A DNA stretch of 64,000 nt, taken from Lineus longissimus (Eukaryota; Nemertea; Pilidiophora; Heteronemertea; Lineidae). Under the pieces are notes generated by a model. It ran no database searches, had not been told where the DNA came from, and was given only the letters and a program-made list of their open reading frames with translations. This document shows, piece after piece, positions 46,101-55,298 of the stretch. The stretch's first letter is position 1, and every line of letters starts with the position of its first letter. Made by a program: the position numbers and the translations under genes. The stretch lies in NCBI RefSeq assembly GCF_910592395.1, contig NC_088316.1, forward strand, positions 1,550,001 to 1,614,000. The letters are read 5' to 3'.

Positions 46101-47679
46101 GTGGCCAGTCTCGCACAGCCTGAACTTTGTCAGGGTCCATCTCAATGCCTTTTTTGGAAACATAATACCCTAGATATTTGACTCGATTTAAGAGGAACTG
46201 GCATTTAGAAGGCTTTAACTTGAGTCCGGCTTTGTGTAACTTGTCAAAAATGATTTCAAGACGGTCTAAATGTTGCTCTACAGTAGGACTAAAAATGATG
46301 ACATCGTCCAAATACACTAAACACATCTCAAGATTTACATCGCGCAAAGCCAGCTCCATGAGACGCTGGAATGTACTGGGAGCATTTGTAGCCCCAAACG
46401 GCATAACGTTACATTCATAAAAACCCAGCGGTCCCACAGAAAACGCAGTCCTCTCCTTATGTTCTTCCTCTAACTCCACTTGCCAATAGCCTGCCTTCAG
46501 ATCAAGACAGGAGAACCAGGAAGAACCAGCAATAGAATCTAGAGTCTCATCAATTCTAGGCAATGAATATGAATCCTTGATGGTCCGTTTATTAAGTTCC
46601 CTCAGATCAATGCAGAATCTGAGAGACCCATCTTTTTTTCGTACTAGTACAACAGGAGAACAGTAAGGGCTCTTAGACTCACGGATGACTCCCGTGTCTA
46701 ACATTTTCTGTAAATGAACCCTCACATCCTCGTACATGTTCGGTGGAATTCTCCTATGCCTAATCTTAAATGGCTTATCATCGGACAAATCAATACGATG
46801 CTTCAAGACATTTGTCTTGCCCATCTCTGACTCTGACTTGGCAAACACATGTTTCCATTTCAACAAACGATTCTTCAATTCAGAGAAATGTGCTGAGTCC
46901 ATGTCAGACTGAAACTTGAAAAGTTGAAAAAAATCAGAATCAGGCATTTCATCAGAGGTATCGGAGACTTCTGCAGCAGTCTCGATCCCAGATGCATTGG
47001 GAAAAGAAGTATCTTCAATGTCCATAGTAGGCGGAGAAATATCTAAGTTGGCTTCTGAAATACTACAAAGAACGGAACGCTTTGGTATGGTAACTGGAGT
47101 ATTCGAAACATTCTTTAAAATAACCGAGACTTTCTGAGATGCACTGCGAGAAGACACTTTCTGAAGAGAAGAAACAAGTACAAGTCCACCTGGAAGTGGC
47201 CTGGAAGATTCAGTAACAACATTGGCAGAGTGACCTAATTTACAACGAGTAATCCCCTTTATTGAAATCTGAGAGTTGCTGTTAATTGTAACAGACTTAC
47301 ATGTTGTAACATTCCCTACAGTACTACCGGACAGGCAGTAACTGCGTAAAGTATCACGCCAAACAGAATCCTCAACGTTACATCTCTCCGGAGCCAACTC
47401 AGCAAGCACATTAGTTCCAAGTAAAAGTGGAACAAGACGGTTATAATTTGTATCTGGCACAACTAGAAGTAAAATGTCGAGGCGACAGGAACCGAGGGTC
47501 AAAGGTAATTTGACATAGCCCATATAGGGTAATTTATCTCCTGTCGCACTCTGTATATCTATAAAATCATCCAAAGGATGAATGTCTTCATCGGGAAAAT
47601 TCTCTGAAAAATAAGTAGTAGAAATGGTGGAGACCACAGAACCAGTATCGAGAAGACAATCAACATTTGTCTCCTTCAA
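43186..47679 (-). CDS. pol: Pol polyprotein of Ty3/gypsy element (protease-RT-RNase H-integrase)
   Basis: 1,497 codons without interruption. Approximate residues: aspartic protease DTG at 11-13; RT at 310-500 with YLDD at 456-459; RNase H near 605-730 (EIDASRDG, TDNNPLTYVL); integrase zinc finger H-H-C-C near 856-893 (GHLGKDR...TCGRC); and catalytic core D-D-E near 918, 978 (HSDQGRNF) and 1013 (GNGLCERYNR). A GPY/F-like module follows (DKWSTDVYTVV). About 300 residues of Pro/Val/Ser/Asp-rich tail complete it, with repeated VEPASQSSVDVSAS and GGTVPPPVEF, a basic RRSKREHKPPNRF patch, and a short ordered end. The frame stays open upstream of the first listed codon (a TTG) through the end of gag in the -1 register, so Pol is probably made as Gag-Pol by frameshifting. 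Confidence 0.95.
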   Translation of the reverse strand: MKETNVDCLLDTGSVVSTISTTYFSENFPDEDIHPLDDFIDIQSATGDKLPYMGYVKLPLTLGSCRLDILLLVVPDTNYNRLVPLLLGTNVLAELAPERCNVEDSVWRDTLRSYCLSGSTVGNVTTCKSVTINSNSQISIKGITRCKLGHSANVVTESSRPLPGGLVLVSSLQKVSSRSASQKVSVILKNVSNTPVTIPKRSVLCSISEANLDISPPTMDIEDTSFPNASGIETAAEVSDTSDEMPDSDFFQLFKFQSDMDSAHFSELKNRLLKWKHVFAKSESEMGKTNVLKHRIDLSDDKPFKIRHRRIPPNMYEDVRVHLQKMLDTGVIRESKSPYCSPVVLVRKKDGSLRFCIDLRELNKRTIKDSYSLPRIDETLDSIAGSSWFSCLDLKAGYWQVELEEEHKERTAFSVGPLGFYECNVMPFGATNAPSTFQRLMELALRDVNLEMCLVYLDDVIIFSPTVEQHLDRLEIIFDKLHKAGLKLKPSKCQFLLNRVKYLGYYVSKKGIEMDPDKVQAVRDWPPPQSVDELRRYLGFTSYNRRFIKDYAKLAKPLNCLLQGHSTQKRQKDKPSFRWGEEEQTAFQNLNESLCSPPVLGFADYSLPYELEIDASRDGLGAILYQYQDDVRKPIYFASRGLSASERNYPTHKLEFLGLKWAVTDKFKDYLFGAEFRVKTDNNPLTYVLTSAKLDATGHRWLAELSAYDFTIEYFAGKSNAAADALSRLPRETSLINEDVVKAISLSLTCQNLSAVEILNANIDSSHSLYQVDSLTTDFVDIKYHQGQDKYISDIIASLARGIRPDPSPELKPWLRHFNSYRLNDKGILVKQSMLNDQVVDRVVLPLSLHTSTLKQLHDDMGHLGKDRVIDLVKSRFFWPGYVSDIENYIQTCGRCLRRKTPTNEKASLTSITTSQPLEMVCMDYLTVEPSRGCENILVITDHFTKYSVAIATRNQTAHTTAKALYENFIVHYGFPGRLHSDQGRNFESAVIKELCALAGMTKSRTTPYHPMGNGLCERYNRTLLSMLGTLSEDKKSSWSLYLSTLTHAYNCTRHDSTGFSPHFLMFGREPLLPVDINYGLGTPDVGPSESYSSYIKSLQERLDYAFSMAMKNQDTASCKNKGRYDLKAKASVLQTGDCVLVRNVHLRGRHKLADKWSTDVYTVVGQPNPNIPVFSVRSSKGGNPRVLHRNLLMPVGEIRDEEVVKTPARSSRTRPEKEVVVQPAMSDDEDVDVMILPRVDEVPSSFASASTADVPHGDKLPSFTSVRSDAAPPSDIVPSTLSTDSTPPLSITDVVPVQPAVVEPASQSSVDVSASEHAAVEPASQSSVDVSASQPAVDASYPTTDVTVPPPMIDVDTPSGIALDVTSIDDGTVPPPVEFVDGGTVPPPVEFSTVGPVDETVPVDVPPGESSAEFHTSQDDEEESAPEDSPVAAPRRSKREHKPPNRFKPYQMYQQQPRAPPEPWRSKVDYFMSLASKPEFVQNPAILDKVLSLMKD

Positions 47680-47732
47680 TAAAACAGTGGTCTCCGACGC
47701 CTTTCCTATCAGAGAATTGTGGGGGTGGGGCT

Positions 47733-49214
47733 TTACTCTTTGTCCCCTTGACCGCCCCCGATCAAGGGTGCGTTGGCGTTTCCCAACCGCTTGTTCTTAT
47801 TCTGTAGTTTGAAACAATCATCGATGTGATGACCCTTCTTCTTGCAGTAACTACAAATACCTGCATAATAGGACTTTCCACCTGAAGAAGAATGTGTAGA
47901 GGTGGTAGTAGAATCTGCAAAAGAAGAAGTTTGATCTGCTCTCTTAGCAGCCTCACGAGCTTTCTCTTTCTTCAAAGTGGCCAACTCACCTTCAAGAGCA
48001 GTAACTTTCTTCAAAATCAAGTCAAGCTTGTTTACCTCCGCGGCAGTAGAGCTATTGCTAAGCTGTTGGACCGGTTTAGGTTTCCCTAAACCCATCTCTT
48101 GCTCCACCTGCCGGGCCGCCACTAAAAGCTCGCTATAACCACGACCTGCATCGTAAAAGTGCCTAGTTGCCGACTTCACATCCTTTGACCTGAGGCCAGA
48201 CCAAAATTTTTGTCTCAACATGGCCTGGGCCTGAGGACCGGTACAATATGTGTCATCGGGGCACCTAGAAAGAATCTCCCTAATTCGGCAACCCCAAGCC
48301 GCAACGTTTTCATCCGGTTCCTGCGACGACGCGTAGAATTTCGCCAACACCTGTTCAGATGTTAATACCTCCCCAAACATTTTGTCAAACTCCCCAATGA
48401 CCTCATGCGGGGCGAAGAGCCCCTCCCCAAACTGCAATAAACATTCTGCAGCCATACCCTTCAATGATCTCCTGATAGCACCTACAATGGTCTGCATAGG
48501 TAGTCCAAGGTCAGCAAGTAATCCCTTTACCTCAGCCCTCCACTGGCGATATGACACCTCTGACTTTTTGTCGCCAGAGAAAGAACCTAAACGTGGAGTA
48601 CTGACTACATAACGAGGCTGCCTTGAACTGTCAGTTTGATTCAACTGAAAAGAAAGTTTCTTTCTCTCAGACCCTATAGGTGGTAACTTTGATCTAATAC
48701 TATCACTATCATGATCAGCTGAAAGGGAAGATGCATGAGGATGAGGGGTAGATGGTGGCATATGAGGTGGACTGACCCCAGCATACCCACCAGGGGAACG
48801 GACAGGGGGTGGGGGCGACTGAGGTGTAGCAGTAGCACCCTGCGGCGTACTATGCCGCAGCAAATCTCCCATCGTTCTACCCCGTCCATCATTAGGACGA
48901 GAAGTAAAATTGAAAATATGTCCACGACCCATTGCATTTGTCTTAACTGGGTTTGAGACGGTAGACGATGTTGCAGGAACTGAAGTTACAGGTTGGTGTG
49001 CACTTACAGGTTCAAACTTCGGTTTGGGCTGCGACTCACCCAAGGCCTTAATGAGGGCCTCCCTTTGACTGAAGTCGAGATCTTTTATCATCTCCAAACA
49101 AATATTCAAAACTTCTGTCCTATTGGACCCTATACCAGAACCAGTAGTAGCAGTCAAATCCATGTCTTCCGCTTTGAAATTATCACCAGTTGCCATTTGG
49201 AAAATCAGGCGCAT
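47733..49214 (-). CDS. gag: Gag polyprotein of Ty3/gypsy element
   Basis: 493 codons from ATG at 49214; a second ATG (MATGDNFKAED) six codons in is an equally good start. The N-terminal 200 residues are Ser/Pro/Gly-rich. Residues about 206-395 (LGSFSGDK...YRQWRAEVKGLL...AIRRSLKGMA...FYASSQEPDENVAAWGCRIRE) look like the alpha-helical capsid shared by gypsy Gag and the PNMA/Arc-type domesticated Gags. A coiled-coil-like stretch near 400-425 is followed by one CCHC zinc knuckle, CSYCKKKGHHIDDC, near residues 452-465. It forms the particle and binds genomic RNA. The stop lies 45 bases past a GGGAAAC heptamer. Confidence 0.9.
   Translation of the reverse strand: MRLIFQMATGDNFKAEDMDLTATTGSGIGSNRTEVLNICLEMIKDLDFSQREALIKALGESQPKPKFEPVSAHQPVTSVPATSSTVSNPVKTNAMGRGHIFNFTSRPNDGRGRTMGDLLRHSTPQGATATPQSPPPPVRSPGGYAGVSPPHMPPSTPHPHASSLSADHDSDSIRSKLPPIGSERKKLSFQLNQTDSSRQPRYVVSTPRLGSFSGDKKSEVSYRQWRAEVKGLLADLGLPMQTIVGAIRRSLKGMAAECLLQFGEGLFAPHEVIGEFDKMFGEVLTSEQVLAKFYASSQEPDENVAAWGCRIREILSRCPDDTYCTGPQAQAMLRQKFWSGLRSKDVKSATRHFYDAGRGYSELLVAARQVEQEMGLGKPKPVQQLSNSSTAAEVNKLDLILKKVTALEGELATLKKEKAREAAKRADQTSSFADSTTTSTHSSSGGKSYYAGICSYCKKKGHHIDDCFKLQNKNKRLGNANAPLIGGGQGDKE
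47745..47784 (-). promoter_or_regulatory. candidate -1 ribosomal frameshift signal between gag and pol
   Basis: In gag frame the heptamer is G GGA AAC (47778-47784 on the complement). Nine bases later comes a 7-bp perfect stem, CCCTTGA pairing with TCAAGGG (47762-47768 and 47745-47751). The loop GGGGGC can pair with GCCCC downstream, making an H-type pseudoknot. Slipping one base back enters exactly the open pol frame. The heptamer fits the X-XXY-YYZ rule for -1 frameshifting. Confidence 0.75.
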
Positions 49215-51263
49215 AACAGCGAAGACAAGGAGTGAATGAAAATATCAGACGACTATCAACAAATATGTATAAGTATGAGGACACCCTCAACCTATCATAT
49301 GCAAATATCACTAGTATGGTATAATCCAAATGCTAAGAGCAAGTATAGTTTTACCTAAACCTACTAATAGACAATGTCAACGTACGAAATAATATAATAT
49401 AGAGTAAGTATTGTTTCACCAAAACCAACTACAAGAAAATATTACAAAGTACAAGATGAAAGAATAGCAAAGAAGTATGATAAATATCTGTAATGTCTTC
49501 ACCCAAGAAAATACTAACTCCAAAACCTGGAGAGCATACAACACTCTGGGTAAAGAGATGAACAAAGATGACCTGTAAAATAATCAAACACAATGAGATC
49601 TCACAGTTGAAAGATGATCGGCATCCACCAGACAGCTGTAACAGTTGTAGTGGAAGTTGCAGTTGCAGATCAATGAACCAGGCAGAAGTCCACGTCAACA
49701 CGGTGTAGAAATCTTGGAGACCAAGTACCAAACCATCACCCTGCCAAAGTAAAATGTTCACAATTAATGATCAATAATATAAGTGCAAGTACTAAAGACT
49801 CACAAATAATACCAATGATGATAAATCAAATCAATCCAAAGTCACAAAGGACACCCTGTATAAATGATAAAGTTGTACTACAATATGGAACACACTTTAT
49901 GCTGAAACAAAAATGAACTGTAAAGTCCACCAAGAAACATCAAAGTGATTCCACACACTGTAAGATTCACCAAGTACCATCAAAGAAATACATAGGATCA
50001 CCTGACCAAAACAAAGTAAACTCAAACCGAGTCACCCTGTACCTGACAACTAAATCAAAACCACAAGAAAATCCAAAATGACCCAAGAAATTCAAAGTAG
50101 TACCACCAAAGTTATTATCATAATTCAAGCGAACATTATCGAAACCTATTCGATTAATGACGGCAAGTTACGCAACGGCCAGGTCGACAAAGTCAACAAA
50201 ATTCAAACCGTCTAAATGTCAACAAAAATTACCCTGTCTGCGTATGACCTAAACACATCATTGGAAACCAAAAGAATCTTCATGCAAAATAATACACTAC
50301 TAAGTACATGCGATGCACAAAGACACCAAAGGAAAATAATTGTCAAATAAATTATTTCCAAAATAACTCAAAATCACATGCACTAAGTTTCAAGCATGCA
50401 GCATAATGTCACCAGAAAGGAAGGCACCCACAGCAAAACCAAGTAAAGACACAAAGTCCCCAAGTGTCACTAGACACCAAAAACACAGGTACACTTTCCC
50501 TTTAAATTTTCAAAAACCCAACTACACTGCATGGCTGAAAATGTGTCAAACAGAATTTTACATAAATTGGTTACAATGACATGCAAACTGAATACAACAA
50601 CACACAAGCATTCTGTTACAAACAGAAAGAAATGACAAATCAAAGATAATATAAACTTAAAAGTTCAAATGAAATGAGAATACATGAAGAATGAAAATGA
50701 AATGATGAATGAGTTAGCAAAGAGAACCAAAACTGTCCATGTTACGAACACAGAAAAAGTCAGTTCATAATGTCAGTGTCAATGGTCAAAGTCGGATGTC
50801 CACAGCGGAAGTCTTGCACGAGTCAGTCATGTACACGGTGTACAGCGCAATACGCGGAATACACAGTCAAGCAATACACGGAGTCAAAAGTCACAGCGCG
50901 ATGCGCGAGACAACGCGAAATTTATGCGGGAACGCGGCGAACACTAAAGATGGACCGGTCAAAAGAAAGAACAGTGTCGCAAGTGCACAATGTATCGACG
51001 TCAAAACGACAATGGCGGTCTGCCAAAGTCAAAACATCACGAAGATGTGAAAAAAACCAGACGATCACTGGGCGAATCACTCCCACTACGAAAAACACAA
51101 CTGCTGGCAGCAGACGATAGAAATTACTTCACGTCGACGACTCCATGACAGCACACACGACTTCCTCCTGAAGGTTTCGGAAACACCCGTCAGCCATCTT
51201 GAATTTTTAAATCACAAAAGAATGTCCAAGGAATACCTATACCCAAATAAAGTTCAAACGGCT
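49215..51263 (-). other. long untranslated leader of the gypsy element
   Basis: About 2.05 kb between the primer-binding site and gag, unusually long. Only short frames are present in the sense direction. It includes a stretch rich in CG dinucleotides (50,780-51,060). It could hold packaging signals or an internal ribosome entry element, but nothing specific is recognised. Confidence 0.5.
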
Positions 51264-51272
51264 GAGCCCCCA
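51264..51272 (-). other. primer-binding site (tRNA-Pro-like)
   Basis: Two bases inside the 5' LTR the element sense reads TGGGGGCTC, the first nine bases of the tRNA-Pro-complementary site used by many retroelements. The next bases (AGCCG) do not match the usual GTCCG. Confidence 0.6.
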
Positions 51273-51274
51273 AA

Positions 51275-51630
51275 TGTAATACTGTATTATATCAGTCTTC
51301 ATGTCCACAGATTCACTGTTCCAATCCTTGTGACATTGTTGATGAAAAAGGAAGAAATCAAATATATAGAAATGTTTATATTAAACTCATCTGACCAGGT
51401 CTACAACATGCATGTACACAGTTCGGGATCCCAAGGCTAACTGAATTTGGAGGGAAACTCAGTAGACCAGGAAAACTATACAAACAATAATAGCTGATAA
51501 AGCACATACAATGAAATGACATAAGGCTCAGGGACCGTGAAGGCCCAAAATAACCTGAGCTAAACCATTGGTCATAGCAGACTTAAAGGGGGAATAAACT
51601 CTTCAAACTGTTCAAATTGAACCTGTTACA
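51275..51630 (-). repeat. 5' LTR of Ty3/gypsy element
   Basis: Identical to 41855-42210. In sense orientation it carries the promoter; AATATAAAC in its 3' half is a possible TATA or processing element. CATA follows at 51631-51634. Confidence 0.95.
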
Positions 51631-51634
51631 CATA

Positions 51635-52250
51635 CACAGTGAGGGCATTGTCCCATTCCCATCAAATGGTAACTTATTGTACCGTATTAGGGTGGAAGTT
51701 CGGGAGCAGATACCTACCGCTGCACGCCTGTCATAATCAGCAGTGATGAGCTTAGCGCGATATGGAACATTCTTCAGAAACTCAAGCGAGGGAAGTCTGC
51801 TCATTAGCATATCTCGCGCACTGCTCCTTCTTGTCAAACATCGTAGTGAAATCGTAATGGAAAACGTCTGGCTTTGCGCCAGACGTTGAGACTAATAAGT
51901 GAAGAACTAATAGGTAAAGAACTTCTACTTGCGCGAGACTGCTCTGATAAAATTATCATTGCAGAGACTACGGTGACGTACACACATATTTTTTACAATC
52001 AAAAATGCCCTCAAAAGACGACATGGAATGATTATTTTATTGATATTTCCTACTATATACCTTCCAATTATCACTTTATACAAATAGATCGGCGTTAGGT
52101 CGCATGCTTTTCTTTCCTGGTGACACTATAAAGCAAAATAGTTGCAACCCCGTAAATGCGCTATAAGTCCAATAATAAGTGACGGTGACCCGTTATAAAT
52201 GTTTCGCCAGCTTCGCTTTTTTGCCGCTACGCGGCGCGTTGGGCCCTTGC
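51635..52250. mobile_element. right part of composite repeat inserted in unit 2
   Basis: Begins with ACAGTGAGGGCATTGTCC, continues into the 133-bp block shared with 39980-40112, then a strong hairpin (51863-51887) followed by CTAAT, then about 350 bp ending in GCCGCTACGCGGCGCGTTGG and CCTTGCGTC at the junction with unit 2. No gene is seen. On the minus strand the 133-bp block has an open reading (SRLPSLEF, VPYRAKL) in both copies, perhaps a remnant of a transposon protein. Confidence 0.6.
51863..51887. repeat. 10-bp perfect hairpin, Helitron-end-like
   Basis: AACGTCTGGC and GCCAGACGTT flank a 5-nt loop, TTTGC. Four bases later is CTAAT, matching the CTRR|T rule for Helitron 3' ends. The hairpin interrupts the similarity to the 39980-40112 block. 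Confidence 0.5.
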
Positions 52251-53570
52251 GTCAAGGCGGGAATCTCCGGAATCTCTCTGTTCCCGGCCTTGGATGCTGC
52301 ATAATGATCGATGAACCTCGTGTGTGGCTGATGCACATTACTGTCTGACCCAAAAGTCTCAAGCACCGCTCCCCAGCCGCGTCCTAGTAGACACGGTGTT
52401 GGCGCCTGTCAGCGCCCCCGTCGTCTCCCGGTCCTCCATCTCAATTTAAACCACCGGGATTTCTTCACGTAAACCAAAATAATATATAAGGTCAGTTTAT
52501 TTAGGTCCGTGCACTGTATAAGTACATGTATTGAAACAACTACAAAATTTCGAATTCGAGTTCTATTTTGAAATTTTTGAACGAACGGAGATGCCTTTAA
52601 AGAGAATATCTGTGATGTAAACTTTGCTATGAATGATGCTGAGCCTTGGCTGCAGATGGATGACAATTGGAACAGATTCTTGTTAGATTCTGTACGACAC
52701 TTACGTTCATATATCAGAAACTGGTATCTCATAGATAACAATATTAGCGGGAATATTTGTCCTATGTCCTTGATTACAGAAAGGGGACTATCTTAACAAG
52801 ATTCTTGCGAACATTCTAATATATTGTAAAGTCTCTACGCATATCAGAAACTGAATATAACAGTAATTTCATAGATAAAAATCTCAGCGGTATGTGTGGG
52901 AAACCTGATGGGTCTCGTGCAAGGGATGACATTTCAGTGACGGGGTGTTTTTCAGGGTGAATAGGCCTAACTGCTCTAAAAAATCAGTTGATAATGCAAT
53001 CCTTACTATAGGATAACTATGATAAGATACAATGCGATTTCAAATCTCCTCTACTTGGAAAAAAGCCTACCGATCGTAAGGTATTGATCCTTATCAATTT
53101 CCAACAAGTGTATCAATCAAGAATAGATGTTGTTGGGCTGTATCCCCATTGTTATCAGTATATATCTCTACTTTACTGCAGACTGCCTTGTCAGATTTGT
53201 TTCAGAGATAGATCCGGCATCGTAATCGATGGCCACCACGGTACACGGATATTAGTCGTCCGCAATTCCATCCACGCAAGCATACTCTACCCGCGGACTT
53301 GAGAGGTCAGTTTCGCAATAGTAAATTCCTCCTTTTTCCGACTGTACATAGCGTGCCATATTTGATTAGGTAGTGTGCGAATGGTGAAACGACCAAAAGA
53401 AAACAAGACAAAGTGAACAATCGAAATAAAAATTCCAAACATGAATTTGAAGAGAAGTTTGGTTGTGTATCATATGCGTTAAGTTTACATATAAACGTAA
53501 CGCAGTTACAAAATCTAAACTGCATGAACAAAAAACATGGAGAGAGAAGGCAACTTGTCGTACCCATTGG

Positions 53571-54190
53571 GATCCTAAAAAGAGACACTTTGTGGATTAC
53601 TTGGCATGTTGAGAGTTCGTACGTGTTGCGAATCAGGTTGACGATCTTTCCTGGATGCCATGATGTTCTAGGTGTCTCCACAGAGTTTGTCGATCGACGC
53701 TATCAAATGCTTTCTCAAAGTCAACGAAGGTAATGTAGAGAGAAGAATTCCTTTCTTATGACTGGACTTGAACATCTTGAACGTGTTGCGAATCAGGTTG
53801 ACGATCAGAGTTGTCTCTGATTTCCATTCTATTTGGTCTATTTGTAGAAATGGGGAGAGTTGTCTCTGCTGATGAGATGGTGGGAGGTGGACAATAGAGG
53901 AGCTCCTCAAAGTACTCCTTCAATCTGTCCCATTGGTCCTTTTGGTTTGAGAGTACCTTGCCTGTCTTTTCCTCTTTGACTAGCTTGTCCGTAGCCCGAT
54001 ATTTACCTGTAAGTTTCGTTGGGTTTCGTTGAGCTCTTTTAACTTCTTTTCTCGCGTTCCATTTACTTTTCTACTATATTTTAGAGCTGACACAAATTGG
54101 AGAAATGTCAAACAATTTTTAAAGAAAATTATACAAACATACTGAAGTAAAACACGAGATAACAATATGCTTGCAGAAATCAGTGATTAT
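53571..54190 (-). mobile_element. LINE RT fragment in unit 3, internally deleted
   Basis: Same breakpoints and the same duplicated GTGTTGCGAATCAGGTTGAC as in unit 2. The RT motif DFEKAFDS is readable with stops and frameshifts around it. It was duplicated along with the unit rather than inserted again. Confidence 0.8.
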
Positions 54191-55298
54191 TGTCTTATTC
54201 ATTTAGTGACACACCCGAAAGCAAAGATAAGCTTTTTACGCTGTTAAAAGAAAGGCGGGGGAGAGTATGAGTTTTTGCGGCGGAGCGATGGAGCGACTTG
54301 GAATTCATTGAGGAATATATATGAGATGCTCGGAACATGAGTTTGTCTCGTAATATCTCGATGTTCATATTAGGATTTTGATTCTCGAGGGTGGAAACGT
54401 CTCCGAGGAAAATGGGAGGCCTGCAGAAAGCAGCATGCTTCGATATTGCTATGACCAATGTGGCCATCCTCAGACCAGTCATAGGAAGTTTTTTGGTTTC
54501 ATCTCGTTTGAACTGCGCTACATTCTGCCTGGGAATTCAAAAATGTAAGTCTATAGACACACAATCCCTTGGCAACCAGACGATGTGTCAGATGGCTGCA
54601 CAGAAGTACCCACGTGTAGAACATCAAAGATGGTCGAGATTATACTGTAGGAGGGTAGGTATAGATTTCTCGAATATTCGATGGTTACTGCACATAACCA
54701 CCAATTAACCATATGTTTCATCAAGAATTAATAACGGCTGGTCTACATAAATCCTTGACTCCTTGACAGGCAGTTGAAACCATTTATTCCTGGTGACCTA
54801 AACGACCATTTTGTGTCAATTATGCAACAAGCTTTTATTCATTGGTAAATGGTAGAAAATAAAGATAGTTTGATTTCGTTTAGTACCAGAGGGTAATATT
54901 TTTGTTAAAAAATTAGTTGATCATCACAAGAATCTATCTAACAACTAGCCCCACCTGAAACTGTTTCAAGAAATTTCCAAAATGGAGTCTGAAACTTTTG
55001 TTACAGACCTTTTCTTTACAGTCTTTAACGGACAGAAACATCGATAGTTAGACTTTGAGGCAAGGATCAATAAAAACCAAACTTCAAAGAAATCCGATCA
55101 GTAGTTCGACCTCCAGAGCCCCAAACGATGCGGCCGTAACATTTGCGAATGAACTATAGCCAATTACTGCATTGAAAGAGCTTTATTTGAGCTTTACGCC
55201 ATTGGTAAGGATTTTTAAAAAGTCACGAATAAAGCTTTAATCAGTGTACCGTACTTGATCATGCACTATCCTACCAAATTTCTTACGAATTCACACAG

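Larger units (their letters stand above)
41855..51630 (-). mobile_element. complete Ty3/gypsy LTR retrotransposon, 9,776 bp
   Basis: Identical 356-bp LTRs, a 4-bp CATA target duplication (41851-41854 and 51631-51634), a primer-binding site next to the 5' LTR, and open gag and pol in the order protease, RT, RNase H, integrase, which defines Ty3/gypsy. No envelope-like frame is seen. With no LTR divergence and no internal stop, it is a very recent insertion and potentially competent. It lies opposite in orientation to the array genes, inside the composite repeat that splits unit 2. Confidence 0.95.
34964..52492 (+). repeat. tandem array, unit 2 (interrupted by a 12.9-kb nested insertion)
   Basis: Same content as units 3 and 4. 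Its unit-end block breaks at 39323 (CGGTGAACC|CAGAAG) and resumes at about 52251 (AAGGCGGGAATCTCC). Units 3 and 4 show the uninterrupted sequence, which dates the insertion after the duplication. Without the insertion the unit would be about 4.6 kb. Confidence 0.85.

Noticed and set aside
50739-51120. Plus-strand frames of 103-116 codons in the gypsy leader
   Set aside because: They are antisense to the element, overlap each other in two registers and show biased composition only.
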